Positions 15,892 to 24,421 of a stretch of 64,000 nt of DNA are shown here, one piece after another (the first letter of the stretch is position 1; every line of letters starts with the position of its first letter). Made by a program: the position numbers and the translations under genes. The notes under the pieces were generated by a model that saw only the letters and a program-made list of their open reading frames with translations, did not search any database and was not told the origin of the DNA. The DNA lies in assembly GCF_018771565.1 (NCBI RefSeq), contig NZ_CP076326.1, positions 3,038,001 to 3,102,000 of the forward strand. Reading direction: 5' to 3'. The stretch comes from Thermoflexus hugenholtzii (GTDB lineage: Bacteria; Chloroflexota; Anaerolineae; Thermoflexales; Thermoflexaceae).

Positions 15892-15948
15892 CGCTGTTCC
15901 TCAAACCGGAAAGTTCGAAGAGATAGAAGAGAACGTCTCCGCCGTTTG

Positions 15949-16563
15949 CTAATTGGGTGTGGATCGATGCAGGGAGATGGGTCCGGCGGCCTGCAGGCGG
16001 GCCCAGAGGCGGGCCTTGAGGGCCTCCAGCCGCTCCCGGTAGGCGGCGGAGCGCACCCCCTCCACACTCATCACCAGGGCGTCCTCCAGGTTGTCCCGAT
16101 AGTATCGGGGGCGGCGTCCCACGACCTCCAGGCCATACTTCCGGTAGAGGCGCTGGGCGATCGCGTTGGAGGCCCGCACCTCCAGGGTGATCAGGTTCGC
16201 TCCATAGGCGATGGCCTCCTCCACCAGAGCCAGGAACATCAGCTCCCCCAGCCCCCGTCCCCGCCACGGCGCGTCGACGGCGATGGTGCTGATATGGGCC
16301 TCGTCGGGGACCAACCAGAAGCCTCCATAGCCCAGGATCGGCAGGCGCTGGGAAGGCCGCAGCGGCATGGCCGTGCGCACCTCCCGCGGGCGCAACACCA
16401 GGTAATGGGCGTTGGGGTTGCGCAGGAGCTCCTGCTCGTAGGCGCGCATCGGCCATGGCATGGAGAACGTGCGCCGCTCGATCTCCATGACCTCCGCGAC
16501 GTCCTCCCAGCGCATCGGATCGATCTGAAAGGGAACGGACTCCGGGATCGCCAGCGCCGGCAT
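15949..16563 (-). CDS. rimI: GNAT acetyltransferase, RimI-like
   Basis: The 204-aa enzyme is a GNAT: MRWEDVAEVMEIERRTFSMPW opens the domain, HISTIAVDAPWRGRGLGELM is the acetyl-CoA site, and LEVRASNAIAQRLYRKYGLE with RPRYYRDNLEDALVM completes the fold. This matches RimI (N-terminal acetylation of S18), and its nearness to tsaB/tsaE supports that, since rimI often clusters with them. The C-terminus is extended by about 45 residues. The ATG at 16563 follows GAGGGAG. Confidence 0.85.
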   Translation of the reverse strand: MPALAIPESVPFQIDPMRWEDVAEVMEIERRTFSMPWPMRAYEQELLRNPNAHYLVLRPREVRTAMPLRPSQRLPILGYGGFWLVPDEAHISTIAVDAPWRGRGLGELMFLALVEEAIAYGANLITLEVRASNAIAQRLYRKYGLEVVGRRPRYYRDNLEDALVMSVEGVRSAAYRERLEALKARLWARLQAAGPISLHRSTPN

Positions 16564-16663
16564 TCTCCCTCGAGATGAAGGCAGCGGATGCGGAGCTTTT
16601 ACGAATTGATCCAGGCGCCTGCGGACGGACGGTCCTCCGCGCCGGCCGGGGCCGCGGTCGACG

Positions 16664-16681
16664 GTCGAAATGAGTTTCGAC
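16664..16681. repeat. Short hairpin repeat
   Basis: GTCGAAA and TTTCGAC enclose TGAG. It belongs to the same dispersed hairpin family as 13411-13426, 26959-26976 and 28487-28504. Confidence 0.6.
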
Positions 16682-16932
16682 CTGCAAGCATCCGGCTCAG
16701 AACCAGGGCCTTCCCTCCGCGCACAGTCCGGATTCAATGGTGAAAGCCCATCCATCCGCCGCGAAAGTGGCCCGCCGCCGGGACGCCCGGCTCGAGCCCC
16801 CACCGATTATAGCGCAGGGGGAGAGGCGATCGACGAGCCTCGAGCGAATTCGCCCTCAAAGGATCTTCGCACCGGGCGAAAACAGGCGAAGCCGAAAAGC
16901 GCCGGCGAAGGCTGGCCCCCGGCGTGCTGTGC

Positions 16933-17027
16933 GTCGAACGAATTCGACCTCGGGGCCTTCGGCCGATGGTCGGCATACGTGCCGAATGAATTCGGCCTCG
17001 AGAGGCCTTCGGCCAATGGTCGGCCTG
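16933..17027. repeat. Two tandem 47-bp units, each with a hairpin
   Basis: Unit 1 (16933-16979) begins GTCGAA-CGAA-TTCGAC and unit 2 (16981-17027) begins GCCGAA-TGAA-TTCGGC. Both continue with GGCCTTCGGCC and ATGGTCGGC. The arms differ by paired changes that keep the stem. Confidence 0.7.
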
Positions 17028-17048
17028 CGCCGACCGGGAAGGGGTTTT

Positions 17049-17107
17049 GCGTCGGCGGAGGCCGACGCCTGGCGCGCAGCGCCTGGGAGGGCCGATTTCC
17101 AATCGGC
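17049..17107. repeat. Two further hairpins before the tsaB stop
   Basis: GCGTCGGC-GGAG-GCCGACGC lies at 17049-17068 and GCCGAT-TTCCA-ATCGGC at 17091-17107. The second lies 9 nt past the tsaB stop and could help terminate its message. Confidence 0.55.
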
Positions 17108-17115
17108 GCGGGAGG

Positions 17116-17799
17116 TTAACCTTCCGGGACGCTGGGTGTGCGCAGATAGGTGGGGCGCAGGAGGGCCGGATCCGGGCGTTCGCCGGCCTGATAGCGTGCC
17201 CAGGCCCGCCGAGCCGCCCCCATCACCCGGGATGGGATCTCCCAGGGGATGCACCAGGCGGCGATCGGATGCCGCTCCAGCACCGCCTGATCCCGGGCCG
17301 TCCATTCCCCCACCAGCCAGGTTCCGGGCGTCCAGGCTTCCGCCAGGGCGGAGGCGGTGGTCAGCACCGGCTCTCCCTCCGGCATCCATCTGGCCTCCCA
17401 GCGGTAACGATGCAGGGCCAGCCGTCCCCGCCCGGCCGGGATCACCAGATGGAGAGGACTGAGGGCGGCGGGCAGCTCCGCCAGGATGGCCTCTTCCGTC
17501 CCGATCCCGAAGAGGGGAAGCTCCAGGGCCAGGGCCAGACCTTTGGCGGCGGCGACGCCCGCCCGCAGGCCGGTGAAGGACCCGGGGCCGCTCACCACGG
17601 CGATGGCCGCCAGATCCTCCGGCCCCAGACCGGCTGCCCGCAACAGCTCCTGGCAACGCGTCATCAGCTCGGCCGTGTGCCGGTCCGGGGTGCGCCAGCA
17701 GGCCACCGCCCGCCATTCGACCCCATCGAAAAGCGCCAAGGCGAGGCCGGAGGTGGCCGTATCCAGAGCCAGCAAATACGTGGGCTTCCGCTCCCTCAT
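17116..17799 (-). CDS. tsaB: tRNA threonylcarbamoyladenosine biosynthesis protein TsaB
   Basis: TsaB (227 aa) is the ASKHA-fold scaffold that works with TsaD and TsaE to make t6A37 in ANN-decoding tRNAs. Seen are LLALDTATSGLALALF, the signature VVSGPGSFTGLRAGVAAAKG and a degenerate C-terminal half, as expected for TsaB. Its ATG overlaps the tsaE stop (ATGA), which fixes the start at 17799 and indicates translational coupling. Confidence 0.93.
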   Translation of the reverse strand: MRERKPTYLLALDTATSGLALALFDGVEWRAVACWRTPDRHTAELMTRCQELLRAAGLGPEDLAAIAVVSGPGSFTGLRAGVAAAKGLALALELPLFGIGTEEAILAELPAALSPLHLVIPAGRGRLALHRYRWEARWMPEGEPVLTTASALAEAWTPGTWLVGEWTARDQAVLERHPIAAWCIPWEIPSRVMGAARRAWARYQAGERPDPALLRPTYLRTPSVPEG

Positions 17800-18299
17800 T
17801 CCGTCTCCACCTGCTCCTTCAATCGTGCAAGGAGCGCCTCGAGGCGCTCCGGCGGAAACTCCCCGATCGCCTCGATCCGAACCCGGCGTCCGGAATCCCC
17901 CAACGGGCTCAGGGTGACCCGGAGATAGGGCTCCGGGATCAGACCCACCGCCCGCTCCGGCCACTCGATGGCGATCACCGCGGGTTCCTCAAACAGATCC
18001 CACAGCCCCAGGGCCCACGCCTCCCCGGGCTCCGACAACCGGTAGAGGTCGACGTGGTAGAGCCGGCCGCCGTCGGGCAGCGGATAGGCCTGGATCAGGA
18101 CAAATGAGGGGCTCTGGACCGGGTCCGTCACCCCGAGGCCCTCGGCGAGGCCCTGGATGAAGCGGGTCTTCCCGGCCCCCAGAGGACCCTGCACCGCCAC
18201 CACGTCGCCGGCCCGGAGCCAGCGTCCCAGGACGGCGCCGAGGCGACGGGTCGTCGATTCGTCGGGAGAGAGTGTCTCCAGGATCAGCCGGATGGCCAC
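17796..18299 (-). CDS. tsaE: tRNA threonylcarbamoyladenosine biosynthesis ATPase TsaE
   Basis: TsaE (167 aa) is the P-loop ATPase of t6A synthesis. Walker A is GPLGAGKTRFIQGLAEGLG. It is followed by PVQSPSFVLIQAYP, YHVDLYRL and the AIEWPERA segment, all typical. It overlaps the upstream cytochrome c gene by 16 nt and tsaB by 4 nt, so the three genes form one unit. Confidence 0.94.
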   Translation of the reverse strand: MAIRLILETLSPDESTTRRLGAVLGRWLRAGDVVAVQGPLGAGKTRFIQGLAEGLGVTDPVQSPSFVLIQAYPLPDGGRLYHVDLYRLSEPGEAWALGLWDLFEEPAVIAIEWPERAVGLIPEPYLRVTLSPLGDSGRRVRIEAIGEFPPERLEALLARLKEQVETE

Positions 18300-18949
18300 A
18301 AGGACCTCCTTCGCCGCCGGAGCCCGAGGAGAACGCCGAGCAGGATCCCCCCTGCCGCGACACCTCCCAGAGCCAGGATCGCCGCCGGCAGGACCGTCCG
18401 GCGTCCCTCCCCTGGGGGAATCGGAGCGGATAACGGGATGCCCCGGGCGGCCTCAGGATCGAAAGGTCGGCCATCGGCAGGGATCCCGTGGCGTTGAAGC
18501 AGAAAGGCCGTGACCGCCCGGTAATCGGCCTCCGGCAGGCTCCCGGGCGCGTGGAAGGGCATCCGGGCCCGGATGTAGGCGTAGAGATCCGCGGCCGTGG
18601 CGAACCGACGCAGGGTCCCCGGCCCGATGAGCGCAGGAACCACCCGGGGGAGAGTGAAGCCGTCCTCGGGGTAGGGCTGCGGGCCGTGACAGTTGGCCTT
18701 CCAGCAGTTCTGGTGCGTGGGGGGCCAGGTCGCCCGCCATTCGTCGGTCAACCCCTGCCCCTGGTCGCCATGGCACGTCGAACAACGTCGGGCGAAGACG
18801 GCCGCCCCCCGCTCCGCCTCCTCTTCCTGATAGGCACGGGCGGGTGCGGCGGAGAGCTGGAAGGCCAGGCCCAGGAGGCCGAGCATGAACCCCCAACGGA
18901 CCCAGGCCGTGCTTCCCCATGCTTGGTTTCGGGCAACCGCGCGGGCCAT
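18284..18949 (-). CDS. Membrane-anchored cytochrome c
   Basis: The 221-aa protein has a signal-like N-terminal helix (about 20-37), a c-type heme motif CSTCH (residues 56-60), a second motif CWKANCH (CX4CH), then GFTLPRVVPALIG and MPFHAPGSL, where Met80-type ligands are expected. A C-terminal membrane helix (VLPAAILALGGVAAGG...) is followed by an RRRRR anchor. It probably carries electrons on the outer face of the membrane. The CX4CH site may or may not bind heme. It overlaps tsaE. Confidence 0.82.
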   Translation of the reverse strand: MARAVARNQAWGSTAWVRWGFMLGLLGLAFQLSAAPARAYQEEEAERGAAVFARRCSTCHGDQGQGLTDEWRATWPPTHQNCWKANCHGPQPYPEDGFTLPRVVPALIGPGTLRRFATAADLYAYIRARMPFHAPGSLPEADYRAVTAFLLQRHGIPADGRPFDPEAARGIPLSAPIPPGEGRRTVLPAAILALGGVAAGGILLGVLLGLRRRRRSLWPSG

Positions 18950-18954
18950 CCTCG

Positions 18955-19896
18955 CTACACCTTCGGCTCGATCTCAGTCGGCGGGAGGTCGCCCATGGCC
19001 TCCACCGCGCGGCGGATCTCGGCCACCAGGCGCCGGATGGGATGCTCCGGGAACTGCTCGGCGTAATCCAGGGCGGCGCTTTCCGCATCGACCTCTGGAC
19101 CGTAGGCCTCCCGCAGGTAATAGAGATGGTCCATGATCCAGAGATAGAGATCAGCCTCCGTCCGCCCCGGGAAGTCCTCCAGCAGGCGGTGGGCGCGGAT
19201 GATCTCGATCACCGGCCGGTAGACGGTGTCATACCAGTGGGTCACGGCCTCATCCTCCGGGATCTCCCGCCCCTGCTCCAGGCCCATGAAGTAGCGATGC
19301 ACGGCGATGTGTTCCAGCAGGCGATGATAGCCCCCGGCGATGGTGAACCGGATGTCCGCCTCCGGGCGGAGGACGTCCAGGCGCGTCCGCTCCAGGAACT
19401 CCTCATACTCCCGCAGGATCTCCAGATCCTCGGCTCGCAGCTCCGGCCCCACCGGCACCCGGCTTCGGACCTCAATGACCTCCGCCTCGATCTCCTTCCA
19501 GCCCATGGCCCGGGCCACGGAGATCCGGTGATGGCCGTCGAGGACGAAGTAAGCGTCGCCGATCCGATACAACCGGACCGGAGGGAGATCTCCTTCCCGA
19601 AAGAGGATCGTCCCCACGGCGATCCAGCGGTCGGCCGTGTGAGGATGGATCGGGAGGAAGGCCCGATCGAAATCCTGATAGCGGTTGACGCTCCCGATGA
19701 TGTGATCCAAGGGGACCCGCTGGAGGCCCCGGTAGACGGAGCCCCGCAGGCGGAGCTTCTCCTTGACCTCACCGAAGGACAGCAGCCGGTTTGAACGCCC
19801 GGTCAAACGGGCCAGAAGGTTCCGCACCAGTGCCCGGAGACGAGCCCTCCGATACTGGGCAGCGACCTCCTCGGTGAGCGGTCCATGCTCTTCCAT
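18955..19896 (-). CDS. ParB-like nuclease domain protein
   Basis: The 313-aa protein has a ParB/sulfiredoxin-like core (DLPPVRLYRIGDAYFVLDGH then HRISVARAMGWKEIEAEVIE). A helical C-terminal region of about 170 residues follows with HRLLEHIAVHRYFMG and FPGRTEADLYLWIMDHLYYL. It lacks the helix-turn-helix of chromosomal ParB, so a partition role is unlikely. I prefer the ATG at 19896 (AAGAGG upstream) to one seven codons earlier at 19917. Function is not known. Confidence 0.75.
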   Translation of the reverse strand: MEEHGPLTEEVAAQYRRARLRALVRNLLARLTGRSNRLLSFGEVKEKLRLRGSVYRGLQRVPLDHIIGSVNRYQDFDRAFLPIHPHTADRWIAVGTILFREGDLPPVRLYRIGDAYFVLDGHHRISVARAMGWKEIEAEVIEVRSRVPVGPELRAEDLEILREYEEFLERTRLDVLRPEADIRFTIAGGYHRLLEHIAVHRYFMGLEQGREIPEDEAVTHWYDTVYRPVIEIIRAHRLLEDFPGRTEADLYLWIMDHLYYLREAYGPEVDAESAALDYAEQFPEHPIRRLVAEIRRAVEAMGDLPPTEIEPKV

Positions 19897-19941
19897 GATC
19901 AGCCTCTTGTCCTCCATCCCATCACAGGGTGGTGTGTTCGA

Positions 19942-20577
19942 TCAGAGTTCCAGCAGGTAATACGGGAACACGTTGATCACTCGGGTGGGGCCGATTTGAA
20001 AGATCGGCCGGCACCCATAGAAATGCACATGCCCATGCAAAAAATAGCGCGGGCGGAACCGATGGATCAACCAGCGGAAGGCGGCGAAACCCTGATGCGC
20101 CAGGTCCGGGGCGTCGCCGATGGCGCGGGGCGGGGCGTGGGCGACGAACACATCCAGCGCTCGGCCATACCGCCACCGGTTCCAGAGCAGGCGCGGGGCC
20201 AGCCGGAGGACCCGCACCCACATCTCCCCCTCGGTATATTGATGGGAGCCTTCGGGATGGTAGCGCCGTGATCCTCCCAGCCCGCTGAGCAGCAGCCCCT
20301 GCTCCCACACCACGATCCCCTCCAGGCTTTGTCCGCCCTCCGGGGCCAGGCGGATCCGCCCGTCGGCGCGGAGCTCCGGCCGGTCGTGGTTGCCATGGAC
20401 GTAGAACAGGGGCGCGTTGAACACCTCCATCAGGAACTCGAGATATCCGTAAGGCAGATCCCCGCAGGAGAGGATGAGATGCACCGGCGCGAGCCACTCC
20501 CGGGCCTGAGGGGAATAGAGGGGCTCGACCACCTGGTCGGAGACGGCGAGGATGCGAAGCCGTCCCTCCGCCTTCAT
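19942..20577 (-). CDS. Calcineurin-like metallophosphoesterase
   Basis: The 211-aa protein carries the two-metal motifs in order: ILAVSD, LILSCGDLPYGYLEF, FYVHGNHDRPE, VFVAHAPP and RYFLHGHVHFYG. The first motif reads SD rather than DxH (AVSDQV), so one metal ligand of the canonical set may be missing. It is coupled to the MazG-like gene (ATGA overlap). Substrate is unknown. Confidence 0.85.
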   Translation of the reverse strand: MKAEGRLRILAVSDQVVEPLYSPQAREWLAPVHLILSCGDLPYGYLEFLMEVFNAPLFYVHGNHDRPELRADGRIRLAPEGGQSLEGIVVWEQGLLLSGLGGSRRYHPEGSHQYTEGEMWVRVLRLAPRLLWNRWRYGRALDVFVAHAPPRAIGDAPDLAHQGFAAFRWLIHRFRPRYFLHGHVHFYGCRPIFQIGPTRVINVFPYYLLEL

Positions 20578-20870
20578 GGCCACTCCCGCTGGGCGTTCCG
20601 GGCCAGCTTGGCCATCACCGCCTCGCCCAGATCGATCCCGTGCAGCCGGGCCAGCTGCAGCAGATACAGCATCACGTCCGCCAGCTCATCGGCCAGGGCC
20701 TCGCGGTCCGCCGTCTCCCCCCACTGGAAGAGCTCGAGGACCTCCGCGGCCTCCAGGACCAGGGAGATGGCCAGGTTGCGCGGCGTCTGCGGCCGCGTCG
20801 AGTCCGGCCGATACCAGCCCTTCGAGGTCACGAAATCCTCCATGGCCTGCTCCAGCGCCCGCAGCTCCAT
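20574..20870 (-). CDS. MazG-like nucleotide pyrophosphohydrolase
   Basis: The 98-aa all-alpha NTP-PPase shows the EExxE/ExxD pattern of the MazG superfamily: SLVLEAAEVLELFQW and LADELADVMLYLLQLA. Such enzymes hydrolyse canonical or damaged NTPs (dCTPase-like). The ATG at 20870 follows GGAGGAAGGGG. It is the first gene of a minus-strand run with the metallophosphoesterase and ParB-like genes. Confidence 0.88.
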   Translation of the reverse strand: MELRALEQAMEDFVTSKGWYRPDSTRPQTPRNLAISLVLEAAEVLELFQWGETADREALADELADVMLYLLQLARLHGIDLGEAVMAKLARNAQREWP

Positions 20871-20936
20871 GCCCCTTCCTCCGCATGGAATCGGACCTCC
20901 CGTTCCAGCGCGATCCACGCCCTGCGGACTTACGCC

Positions 20937-20942
20937 TATAAT
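20937..20942 (+). promoter_or_regulatory. Possible -10 element for the WD40 gene
   Basis: A perfect TATAAT lies 16 nt before the ATG at 20958. No -35 consensus is visible 16-18 nt upstream, so this is weak. Confidence 0.35.
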
Positions 20943-20957
20943 CCGGAGTGGGCTGGG

Positions 20958-23063
20958 ATGGAAAGGCGGATACCGGTGAGCTTCTTCCGATCTGGATGGG
21001 TGATCGCCCTGGGGCTGATTCTGACGCTGGGCGGAGCGTCCTGTCAACGGACATCGCCGAAGGTGTCCGGAGTTGCGGAGCGCAACCCTCCCACCCCTCT
21101 TCCTGCGCTTCCGGCCCCCACCCTTCCCTCCACCCCCCTCTCCCTTCAGCCCGCCCTCCAGGCCCAGTGGGGGTTTCGGGATCATCCGCTACAGATGGCC
21201 TGGTCCCCGCGCCGGCCATGGCTGGCCCTCGCCTCCTCCCACCGGGTGTATGTCTATCACATCCCCTCCATGCGGCTTCTCGCGTTCTTCACCGCAGAGG
21301 CCCGTGTCCTCGAATTGGCCTTCGCCGCGGATGGGGAGCGCCTCATCGGTCGGCTGGAGACCGGCACGCTGAAAGCCTGGGGGATCCCCTCCCGGCGGGA
21401 GGAATGGTCCGACGCCGGGATGATCGGCACGGGCCTGATGGCTTCCCCGGATCCCGCGATCCTGGCCGTGGGTCACGCCGATGGATGGGTGCGCCTGCTG
21501 GAAACGGCCACCGGCCGGGAGATCCGTCGCGTCTTAGGGGCCCGGCCGCTCGGGTTCTCCCCGGACGGGGAGCGGTTGTTCACCTGTCCCTCTCCGGCGC
21601 CGCCGGGTCCGGAGGATCCTCCGTGTCCTTCCCCATCGGGCCTGCTGGAGGTGGAGGTCGCCACCGGTCGGGTGCGGGAGATCCTCCCCGCCGAGGTCCC
21701 CCCGGTCTGGACCCCGGAGGGGGAGCGGATCCTTGGCGGGCGCGATGGCGTGATCCGCCGGAGGGATCCGCGCGGCGCGGAGGCGATCCTGTGGCGGAAC
21801 CTTTCCGCCCGGATCCGCGAGCTCCAGCTCTCCGGAGATGGGCGCTGGCTGCTCATCCGCCATGCGGACTTCCTGGATCTGGTGGAACGAGGCAGCGGCC
21901 GGATCCGATGGTCGGAACCCGGCGGGCCGGCGGCCTTCTCCCCGGATGGAGCCGCGCTGGCGTGGGCGAAGGGGAGCCCGCCCACGCTGGTTCTGCGGGA
22001 TCTGCGAAGCGGGCGGGCGCGCTGGGCGGCCGGGCCGGAGCCGTGGATCCGCCGCGTGCATGAGCTCGCCTTCTCCGCCAACGGGCGATGGCTGGCGGTG
22101 CGCGGGGAAGGACAGGTGGATCCGGCCTTCCCGGAGCTCATCGGGCCCTTCGTGCAGATCCGGGAAGCCGCGACCGGCGCGGAGCGCTATCGCTTCCTCC
22201 CCCGCCTGCTCCCCGTGTGGGGTCTGGGTTTCACGCCGGACGGGGCGGCTTTAGGCCTCCTGGAGGGCGCGCTCGTGCGGTTCCGCCCTCTGGGCGACGG
22301 GCCCGCCGATCCCCCGATCCCGCTCCGAAGCGGCGAGGGCCTGAGCCTGGCGTTCTCCCCGGAGGGCGATCGGCTGGCCGTCGGCCTGGCCGAGGGACCC
22401 ATCCGGTTTTATCGGCGCGCCCCGGATGGGAACTGGTCCCTCGAAGGGACATTGATCGGCCACCGGGGGCCGGTGCGGGCGGTGACCTTTTCCCCCGACG
22501 GCCGGCGGCTGGCCTCCGCCTCGTGGGATTGGACGACGCGGATCTGGGATCCGGACCGACGGGTGGAACACGCGCGGATCGGCCATGCCGCCGAGGTCTG
22601 GGATGTGGCCTTTTCCCCGGACGGACAGCTTCTCGCTTCCGTAGGAGGCGATGGAGCCCTCCTCCTGGGATGGGAGACCGCCGACGGCGTTAGCAGCCAG
22701 GTCCTGGGACGCTATCCGTTCCGCCTGTATGCGGTGGCCTTCTCCCCGGACGGCCGGTATCTGGCGGTGGGGGCGGAGGATGGAACGGTGCGCCTCTGGG
22801 ACATCCTCGCCGGCTCCGAGCGCCGCGTCCTGCAGGCAGGGACGAAGGCCGTTCGGGCTCTGGCCTTCTCTCCCGACGGCCGGTGGCTTGCCGCGGGTGG
22901 CGAAGAAGGGGAGGTGATCCTGTGGGCGATGCCGGAGGGGATCCTCCACGCCCGCTGGGGCCGGGAGGGGGATCCCCTGCGGGCCCTGGCCTTCTCGCCG
23001 GACGGGGCGCGCCTGGCCCTGGGCCATCGCAGCGGGATCGTCCAGCTGTGGCGTCTCCGGTGA
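20958..23063 (+). CDS. WD40-repeat lipoprotein
   Basis: The 701-aa product starts with a lipoprotein-type signal (WVIALGLILTLGGASC), then a Pro-rich linker and about 12 WD40-type blades. The last five are the most regular, e.g. LIGHRGPVRAVTFSPDGRRL, WDVAFSPDGQLLASVGGDGA and VRALAFSPDGRWLAAGG. It should form one or two beta-propellers outside the cell membrane. An in-frame GTG at 20976 is better spaced from the AAAGGCGG stretch and could be the true start. Partner unknown. Confidence 0.85.
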   Translation: MERRIPVSFFRSGWVIALGLILTLGGASCQRTSPKVSGVAERNPPTPLPALPAPTLPSTPLSLQPALQAQWGFRDHPLQMAWSPRRPWLALASSHRVYVYHIPSMRLLAFFTAEARVLELAFAADGERLIGRLETGTLKAWGIPSRREEWSDAGMIGTGLMASPDPAILAVGHADGWVRLLETATGREIRRVLGARPLGFSPDGERLFTCPSPAPPGPEDPPCPSPSGLLEVEVATGRVREILPAEVPPVWTPEGERILGGRDGVIRRRDPRGAEAILWRNLSARIRELQLSGDGRWLLIRHADFLDLVERGSGRIRWSEPGGPAAFSPDGAALAWAKGSPPTLVLRDLRSGRARWAAGPEPWIRRVHELAFSANGRWLAVRGEGQVDPAFPELIGPFVQIREAATGAERYRFLPRLLPVWGLGFTPDGAALGLLEGALVRFRPLGDGPADPPIPLRSGEGLSLAFSPEGDRLAVGLAEGPIRFYRRAPDGNWSLEGTLIGHRGPVRAVTFSPDGRRLASASWDWTTRIWDPDRRVEHARIGHAAEVWDVAFSPDGQLLASVGGDGALLLGWETADGVSSQVLGRYPFRLYAVAFSPDGRYLAVGAEDGTVRLWDILAGSERRVLQAGTKAVRALAFSPDGRWLAAGGEEGEVILWAMPEGILHARWGREGDPLRALAFSPDGARLALGHRSGIVQLWRLR

Positions 23064-23083
23064 GGGAGAGACGCGTGGGGCGC

Positions 23084-24421
23084 TTACGCGGAGGCCGCCA
23101 TCGCCCGTCGCAATCCCCACAGCAACGCCAGGGCCAGGGCGTAGAAGCCGAAGGAGAGGGCGAACAGCCCCCGGTAGCCGATGAGGTCGGCGATCAGGCC
23201 GCCCATGGCGGTGGAAAGCAGGGCGACGCCCAGCAGGGTGTTGGTCAGGCCGATGGTGAGGGGCCGATCGTGGCCCGGGGCGATCTCCAGCAACAGGGAG
23301 AGACCGCCGATGGCCGCCCCGGAGGCGTAGGCCCCGCTCAGGACGAACACCGGCCCCATCAACGCCTCCGCCAGGCCCGGCTGCACTGCGCTCAGGGGCC
23401 CCACCATCAACGCCCACAGGACGCTGACCAATCCGCAGGCGGTGGCGCCCTCCAGCACCGCCCGATGGCCCCACCGCACGCTGATCCAGCTCCACAGCAG
23501 GTTAGAGAGCAGGGAGGCCCCCACGTTCAACCCCAGGTAGATCCCGATGGCCGCGTCCGGGATCCGCAGGTCCCGGACCGCGTAGGCGGTGAAGAAGGGG
23601 GTGGCGATGGCCGCCCACATCAGCGCCATCCGGGCTCCCAGGAACAGCCGATAAGGGATATGGCGCCAGAGGGCCCGGACGGCCTCCCGCCATGGGAGCG
23701 GCGCGGCATAACCGTCCCGGGTGGGGCTGGGCGGCTCCACCACCATGGCGAAGACCGCCATCCCGACGGAGGTGAAGACCGCGAAGATCAGGAACAGCAA
23801 CGCCACGTTGTAGGGGAAGAACAGCCCCGCGCGCTCCTCCAGGAGCAGACGGACCAGCCCGCTGGCCGCCAGACCCAGCAGCCCTCCGAAGAAGAGGCGG
23901 GCGGCGAAGAAGACGCCCCGCTGCCGGGGCGGGATGGTCTTGCCCACGATCTCCATAAACGGCAGCCCGGAGATCCCGGAGGCGAGGGAGATCACCAGAT
24001 AAGGCAAGAAGAAGGCCAGCAGCATCCATGTCGGATGCGGGGCGGCCAGCCAGATCCCCAGGGCCATGGCGAAGGCCCCTGCCGCTCGCACGAAAGCCAT
24101 GCGACGATACAGGTCCATGTAATACACGCGATGCCGCATCCGCCGGGAGACGAAGAGCTGGGGCAGGAACCACAGGCCGTCCCGCATCGGGGAGACCAGG
24201 GCCAGCAGGAGGTTGGGCGCCCCCAGGCGGGAGAGGAACCAGATCAGCACCAGGTTGGGATCCAGGATGGTCTCCGCGAAGATGAACAGGGCGCCGTTGA
24301 TCACCCCCACCGTGAAGTTGCGCCGCAAATGCGGATCGCGGGCCTCCCCGGAGATCCCCAGAGAAGCCCGGAGCCGCGCGGAGCGCATCCGCCATTCCCG
24401 CCAGACCTGCATCCCCTTCAT
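23084..24421 (-). CDS. Major facilitator superfamily transporter
   Basis: The 445-aa polytopic membrane protein has about 12 hydrophobic helices in two halves. A cytoplasmic loop (PPSPTRDGYAAPLPWREAVR) separates them, and GKTIPPRQRGVFFAARLFFGG resembles the intracellular loop 4-5 of MFS exporters. Substrate is unknown. Its start overlaps the PrsW stop by 4 nt (ATGA), making it the last gene of a three-gene unit with PrsW and the DsbA-cyclophilin lipoprotein. Confidence 0.85.
   Translation of the reverse strand: MKGMQVWREWRMRSARLRASLGISGEARDPHLRRNFTVGVINGALFIFAETILDPNLVLIWFLSRLGAPNLLLALVSPMRDGLWFLPQLFVSRRMRHRVYYMDLYRRMAFVRAAGAFAMALGIWLAAPHPTWMLLAFFLPYLVISLASGISGLPFMEIVGKTIPPRQRGVFFAARLFFGGLLGLAASGLVRLLLEERAGLFFPYNVALLFLIFAVFTSVGMAVFAMVVEPPSPTRDGYAAPLPWREAVRALWRHIPYRLFLGARMALMWAAIATPFFTAYAVRDLRIPDAAIGIYLGLNVGASLLSNLLWSWISVRWGHRAVLEGATACGLVSVLWALMVGPLSAVQPGLAEALMGPVFVLSGAYASGAAIGGLSLLLEIAPGHDRPLTIGLTNTLLGVALLSTAMGGLIADLIGYRGLFALSFGFYALALALLWGLRRAMAASA

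Larger units (their letters stand above)
16564..17115. other. Palindrome-rich spacer between tsaB and rimI
   Basis: No gene is recognised in these 552 bp. It contains at least five short perfect hairpins and two tandem 47-bp units (listed separately). A minus-strand TATAAT (16806-16811) without a clear -35 might serve rimI. Confidence 0.6.

Noticed and set aside
16933-17027. Possible CRISPR array
   Set aside because: Only two units, no regular spacers between them and no cas genes; the Cas4-like mini-protein nearby lacks nuclease motifs.
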